In this document: positions 62,401 through 64,000 of the stretch, piece after piece
How positions within the stretch are numbered: position 1 is the stretch's first letter
Layout: every line of letters starts with the position of its first letter
NCBI GenBank assembly: GCA_964020085.1
Contig: OZ026604.1
Span: 21,891,886 to 21,955,885 of the forward strand
Reading direction: 5' to 3'
DNA length: 64,000 nucleotides
Source of the DNA: Micromussa lordhowensis
Taxonomy: Eukaryota; Cnidaria; Anthozoa; Scleractinia; Lobophylliidae
Notes under the pieces: generated by a model
Seen by the model: the letters and a program-made list of their open reading frames with translations, nothing else
What the model was told of the DNA's origin: nothing
The model's database searches: none
Translations under genes and position numbers: made by a program

Positions 62401-63722
62401 GTGTCCTACCCAAAGTAGTCTGGGAGGTTGCTCCTTGGGTTTGCCACCAATACTGTAAAATGCTGTTTTTGTATCTACAGGCAAATTTTCTGCAATCCAG
62501 GCTGCTTGGCATTCTTGCTTTCTACAACACTGTTCTCCTTACGAACAGTGATTTGGAAGAAAAGAGATTAGCTCTAGAGAGCCTCACCAAGCTGATGCAA
62601 GTGATGGGACGCAAGTTCATTACCACTGTACGAGTAAAAGTTATGGGAATCCTGCGATTGTGTTTGAGATTCCAGGACAAAGGGTTCCCCGAGCTGTCGT
62701 GTGATGCATGGGAAAGTTTTGTGCGAAATGTTGAACTGTCCAGTCTTGGTCCAATGCTGAGCCAGATTGTGGTTACCCTTTTGCCATACCTGAATAAACT
62801 TCCAGCCAGAGTCACACAGATTTTCCACTTTCTGATTGTAGAGAATAAGTCTCTCCAGGATTACTTCCATGAGATCTATTTTCTTCCTGACATCCCAGAA
62901 CTCCGCAGAGTCAGTGCTGTTCTCAGATCTTGCAGTGGAAAAGCTTCCAAGAAAATGGACTTGCAAGCTCAGCTGCGGCAGTCTCTGAAGGGAATTTCTC
63001 ATGAAAGTGCCGATGTGCAAAGACATGCTTTATCAAAGCTCAAGCAGCTACTTCATGATAACCAGGTAACTTTGTAAAGAATATTTCAATGACTACGGCA
63101 CTGTCACCTTCCTAGATATGTTGTGAGTCCATCTTAGGCTACCCTTTCCCTATCAAGTATTTGTTGTCAACCGAATATACTACGAAGTAAAGACAGGTAA
63201 CGACGTTAAAGTTTTCTGCTGAAGAACACAACACAGTTATTGTGGCTAGAGCTTCAACCTGGACCATTTGCTATCCCTGCATTAAAAGCACTATTCGTTA
63301 GGCCACAGCATCTAAACGATGCTGTTCGTACAAAAGCTACAGCGTCTTTACAGCAGTATATGCAATTAAGTGTCGTAAAACCAAAACCAAAGTAATTACC
63401 CTAGCCAATCACAGAGAACACAGACAATACGGTGAACCAATCAAAACTTGAATTACATTGAACTGACACAAAGCGCGGGAAAACGAGTGCAAGCGAGGCA
63501 TGATTAAATTTGGTTTTAGTTATGACTGGATGAAAAAGTGGCGTGAGTTTGTTAGGCCAGTCATGATGCAAAACCAATTACTTTTTGACGCTCAAATGAA
63601 AACTGCTGTAATTTAATTTGTGCATACATCATAGAGTAGTTTTCTGTTTTCAGGCTACTCTGCATGGTTATGTCCTCAGTAATGAGACAGTTGATCCTAT
63701 TATCCCACAGCTTATCAATGCG
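32225..63722 (+). CDS. ATR: ATR checkpoint kinase, N-terminal half, 24 exons (3' part outside the window)
   Basis: PI3K-like kinase that, with ATRIP, senses RPA-coated ssDNA and activates CHK1. Exons: 32225-32301, 33556-33647, 34367-34567, 35575-35678, 37413-37479, 38663-38769, 39334-39410, 40497-40611, 41898-42040, 43539-43758, 47539-47682, 48601-48672, 49601-49650, 50779-50947, 54539-54650, 54727-55148, 55595-55889, 56903-57140, 58662-58920, 59337-59531, 60439-60633, 61098-61274, 62481-63065, 63654-63722. All are GT-AG and phase-compatible: 4185 nt, 1395 codons. Diagnostic matches include INSILTDLDV (exon 2), EDPDFDARMAF (exon 18), NRREMLLENFKFIFSFLV (exon 21) and RLLGILAFYNT with LHEIYFLPD-like FHEIYFLPD (exon 23). 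Exon 14 has a basic KKSTPKKRKV, a possible NLS at about residues 491-500. FAT, kinase and FATC domains lie beyond the window. The N-terminal exons are the most divergent. Confidence 0.95.
33042..33288. mobile_element. MITE with homopolymer G/C termini
   Basis: Starts with a G run of about 20 (33042-33062) then actctcatataaaaagg, and ends with cctttttatatggg, tcatata and a C run (33275-33288). Same family as 45432-45792, where the G runs are short. Confidence 0.55.
33317..33453. repeat. Short inverted-repeat MITE
   Basis: The ends agaccaattttgatatgtta and the complement of taatatattgaaattggtct enclose a second pair (caatagacctcag, ctgaggtctattg). Confidence 0.7.
34688..34921 (+). mobile_element. 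tRNA-derived SINE family B, plus-strand copy
   Basis: The leader cacaactgcttaagttgtgt, the middle ttcttcaccatcgacggg and a tRNA-like 3' end with GATAGCTCAGTTGGTAGAGC and GGGTTCGGATCCCG. The tRNA-like part being at the 3' side of this unit suggests units are joined head-to-tail. Confidence 0.75.
34924..35152. mobile_element. Short inverted-repeat element inside a SINE
   Basis: The ends GGTTGTTCGAAAGCCGGTTA and the complement GGTTGTTCAAAGCCCAATTA belong to the same family as 11229-12413. It sits just after the B box of the SINE copy ending at 34921. Confidence 0.7.
35154..35490 (+). mobile_element. tRNA-derived SINE family B, further copies
   Basis: One full unit (35154-35410) followed by a truncated leader (35411-35490). 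Blocks gcctgaaa, ttcaggctt, cacaactgc(t/c)taagttgt and tcccagatggcttgata recur in order. The truncated unit lies just before ATR exon 35575-35678. Confidence 0.7.
35768..36482. mobile_element. TIR element filled with GTTGATC/ATCAAC motifs, 231-bp tandem units
   Basis: Ends GAATCATGTGTACTAAAGGC and the complement GGATCACGTGTACTAAAGGC. The flanks gcattctt and acattgtt match at 6 of 8 (decayed 8-bp duplication). Units start at 35795, 36038 and 36269: spacing 243 (12-bp insertion) then 231 bp; the third is truncated. The unit is itself dense in GTTGAT, GATCAAC and GTCAAC. Confidence 0.8.
36756..37179. mobile_element. Long inverted-repeat MITE, TA-flanked
   Basis: The ends gcctgttccaggctctcggt and the complement of accaagagcctggaacaggc are preceded and followed by TA. 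Arms of about 180 bp include gactttctttaacgaccctc and a ggtatagca pair. Confidence 0.8.
38349..38480. repeat. Short inverted-repeat MITE
   Basis: The ends ttgtagttcaactttaccct then tggtacaa, and complements ttgtaccaagggtaacattg then aaccacaa. It lies in the ATR intron before exon 38663-38769. Confidence 0.7.
41226..41317. mobile_element. 92-bp TTAA-flanked MITE, copy 1
   Basis: CCCTTTCACCACCAAGGG to GGTTAAAGGG, bordered by TTAA at 41222-41225 and 41318-41321. It ends in CCC...GGG, as piggyBac termini do. Confidence 0.75.
41342..41433. mobile_element. 92-bp TTAA-flanked MITE, copy 2
   Basis: Nearly identical to copy 1 (gag for aaa near 41370, tgtaag for tataag), with its own TTAA borders at 41338-41341 and 41434-41437. 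The 16 bp between the two inner TTAAs suggest two insertions or a local duplication. Confidence 0.75.
42103..42275 (-). mobile_element. SINE family A, partial copy in an ATR intron
   Basis: Minus-strand segment with gatcctagtccatcgcaggg, acacctgggtgtagagagg and a B-box remnant (aggactcaaacctgg). Confidence 0.65.
42411..43372. mobile_element. hAT-like element containing a nested array element
   Basis: The left end CAGTGTTGGAAA and right end TTTCCAACACTG, each followed inward by complementary actcgcc and ggcgagt. The flanks share AGTTGA. No transposase is seen. A second TIR element (42594-43061) sits inside. Confidence 0.65.
42594..43061. repeat. TIR-bounded degenerate 21-bp satellite (CCGTTTAACG array)
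   Basis: Bounded by gaaaaccacca and tggtggttttc, then (a)tgctttactgtttaa and its complement. Between them roughly 19 units start with CCGTTTAA, CTGTTTAA or CCATTTAA. From 42808 to about 43018 nearly all starts are exactly 21 bp apart; the rest of each unit is poorly conserved. Confidence 0.75.
44605..44760. repeat. Degenerate CGTTCC/CATTCC array
   Basis: The motif recurs at about 9-20 bp steps (cccattcc, acgttcc, ccattcc, tcgttcc, tcgttcg, ccgttca, tcgttct, ccgttcc, tgttcc). No TIRs are found at its edges. Confidence 0.5.
45432..45792. mobile_element. MITE of the G-run family
   Basis: The left end gggggactcacatatgaaaa and right end cccctttcaaatgcgagacc are imperfect complements. The interior has gatttttggcctt-like and aggggt pieces and no ORF. 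Confidence 0.5.
46992..47316. mobile_element. Second copy of the GTTGATC/ATCAAC TIR element with 8-bp TSD
   Basis: TIR GGATCATGTGTACTAAAGGC, with one mismatch to the complement of the right end. It is flanked by identical TTCAAATT (46984-46991 and 47317-47324). It has no 231-bp tandem; the interior keeps the short motifs spaced about 10 bp apart. Confidence 0.85.
49296..49466. repeat. Short inverted-repeat MITE
   Basis: The ends atatccatacctcccccatg then taaggga, and complements tcccttatgtgggggaagta then gggatat. An 85-codon frame runs through it and is not a gene. Confidence 0.65.
50040..50460. repeat. Possible retroelement 3' end with a local duplication
   Basis: Begins tcaacttcaacttcacttta and is AT-rich. 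Two copies of gatattactgagatagaaca (second: gatattgctgagatag) followed by tagtttttaacac occur at 50290-50322 and 50357-50390, 68 bp apart. Confidence 0.35.
51246..54150 (-). mobile_element. Degraded non-LTR retrotransposon, RTE-like, in an ATR intron
   Basis: Minus-strand remnants in 5'-3' order: endonuclease-like text (ITQVAREEWYRHPGHQ and a TLDGPRK block, 53785-53660), linker with RLKYNTSKLENEQVLKAFNI (53463-53125), reverse transcriptase with ICDFADDIALISSTKEQIQD (52050-51950; FADD catalytic motif), FTYLGAKVCKEGG (51830-51780), and a C-terminal TWRRTVKKE-like end (about 51400-51340). Frameshifts and stops break it throughout. Resemblance to RTE-type proteins is from memory; another LINE clade is possible. 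The insertion accounts for most of the 3.6-kb intron. Confidence 0.75.
57161..57623. mobile_element. TIR element in an ATR intron
   Basis: TIRs of 27 bp with one mismatch: ttagagacatttagcaccaa then ggttttc at left, the complement ending 57623 at right. It starts 20 bp after exon 56903-57140 ends. The interior has further imperfect complementarity (gacaaacc, ggtttgcc). Confidence 0.8.
58040..58145 (-). pseudogene. Unrecognised coding remnant, copy 2, in an ATR intron
   Basis: Homologous to 4739-4932: the minus strand reads YSDGTMKKLIESDRNLMDY then MGIWQEI and a stop at 58048-58046. Upstream (58146-58630, minus) frames are interrupted, so the copy is dead or the boundary differs. Confidence 0.5.
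59337..60633 (+). other. ATR: ATR UME region (two exons)
   Basis: Exons 59337-59531 and 60439-60633, about residues 989-1118. They carry KFQGKQLKDLFAAFKQSICK and then NRREMLLENFKFIFSFLV, matching the UME (NUC010) segment of ATR/Mec1-type kinases within the HEAT solenoid. Conservation is strongest here and in exon 62481-63065. Confidence 0.8.
59880..60098. mobile_element. hAT-type MITE
   Basis: The left end CAGGGCTCTAAAAAAAGTGCC (first 20 bp shown in part) and right end ttttttttcaagccctg are complementary in form. The interior has repeated aatgggcaatccacca. Confidence 0.5.
61294..62028 (+). mobile_element. Penelope-like element, truncated inverted dimer with 12-bp TSD
   Basis: The target duplication GTTGAGTAATTC is at 61294-61305 and 62017-62028. 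The arms 61325-61556 and 61785-62016 are inverted copies of one element 3' end. The plus-strand frame 61542-61844 encodes a GIY-YIG endonuclease fragment: YKFKCDLCDAGYVGFTRRHL, then a CX-HX segment with KHFRDKH, and KFDCLVYKMFFINELKPTLN ending NVQSDSIRAKVF. The RT domain is missing. It lies in the ATR intron between exons 61098-61274 and 62481-63065. Confidence 0.8.
61954..61986 (+). ncRNA. Hammerhead-like motif remnant in the Penelope-like element
   Basis: Reads acTTGATAA then a GACCG/CGGTC hairpin, then GAAAC and GTC. This resembles the hammerhead layout (CUGANGA, stem II, GAAA) known from Penelope-like elements, but C3 and G8 of the core are changed, so it is probably inactive. An inverted copy lies at 61392-61360. 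Confidence 0.35.
62369..62384. repeat. G homopolymer run
   Basis: About 16 consecutive G residues roughly 100 bp before ATR exon 62481-63065; likely length-variable. Confidence 0.8.
63372..63592 (-). repeat. Dispersed repeat R1, copy 3, in an ATR intron
   Basis: Minus-strand copy with agccaatcacagagaacaca, aaccaatcaaaactt and atgactggatgaaaaagtgg, the complements of blocks in copies 1 and 2. Confidence 0.65.
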
Positions 63723-64000
63723 GTAAGAAATCACAGTTTATTAAAATTATTTACTTTGTAATTTATTTGTAAATTTACTTTGTAAATTATTTACTTTGTA
63801 ATGTTAATAACATGGATCATAGGTAATTTGTGCGAAAAAGCGACGAGTTTTGAGAAGCACTGTCTTGGGTACCTATTGTGAGCTAATAGCGTTATACTGA
63901 CTTCTAATGCAGTAGCTAATCATTATCTCGTATTCCATAGTTAAACCTGTCATAACTTTTAGAGTTGAATCTCTCTTTACGAACACTTCAATAATGCGGA

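Noticed and set aside
62574..63026. 150-codon minus-strand frame
   Set aside because: Antisense shadow of the long ATR exon 62481-63065, whose plus-strand frame is clearly conserved.

Overview
The window is invertebrate nuclear DNA that is intron-rich and heavily loaded with short inverted-repeat elements, tRNA-derived SINEs and degraded retroelements. Proteins, intron structure and repeat style together suggest a cnidarian, most likely a hexacoral such as a stony coral. I could not search a database, so the organism call is an inference.

Three protein-coding genes can be supported. (1) Positions 688-14934, plus strand: 17 exons, about 544 residues, forming the C-terminal half of WDR35/IFT121, an IFT-A subunit for retrograde intraflagellar transport. 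The 5' half lies to the left of the window. (2) Positions 19035-22671, minus strand: a complete two-coding-exon transcriptional repressor. A short first coding exon encodes an N-terminal SNAG motif and is spliced in frame to a large exon carrying eight C2H2 zinc fingers, so the protein is GFI1-like. (3) Positions 32225-63722, plus strand: 24 exons, 1395 residues in continuous phase, forming the N-terminal half of ATR, the DNA-damage checkpoint kinase. It covers the HEAT solenoid through the UME region and beyond. The FAT and kinase domains lie to the right of the window.

Layout: 1-14.9 kb WDR35; 14.9-19.0 kb WDR35 3' flank and repressor 3' flank; 19.0-22.7 kb repressor; 22.7-32.2 kb gene-poor spacer with repeats; 32.2-64 kb ATR. 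The three genes have no evident shared pathway; this is ordinary gene-by-gene eukaryotic layout.

Mobile DNA fills introns and spacers. There is a degraded RTE-like LINE (51.2-54.2 kb, minus), a Penelope-like element as an inverted dimer with a GIY-YIG endonuclease fragment and a 12-bp target duplication (61.3-62.0 kb), two tRNA-derived SINE families, several TTAA-flanked (piggyBac-type) miniature elements, several hAT-type miniature elements, and many long palindromes. The most unusual structures are terminal-inverted-repeat elements whose interior is a degenerate array of one short motif: a 21-bp-period CCGTTTAA array at 42.6-43.1 kb nested in a hAT-like element, and a GTTGATC/ATCAAC-rich family at 35.8-36.5 and 47.0-47.3 kb with 8-bp target duplications and a 231-bp tandem unit. 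ATR introns also form a distinct compositional domain, CpG-poor and rich in the palindrome TACATGTA, unlike the WDR35 and repressor half.
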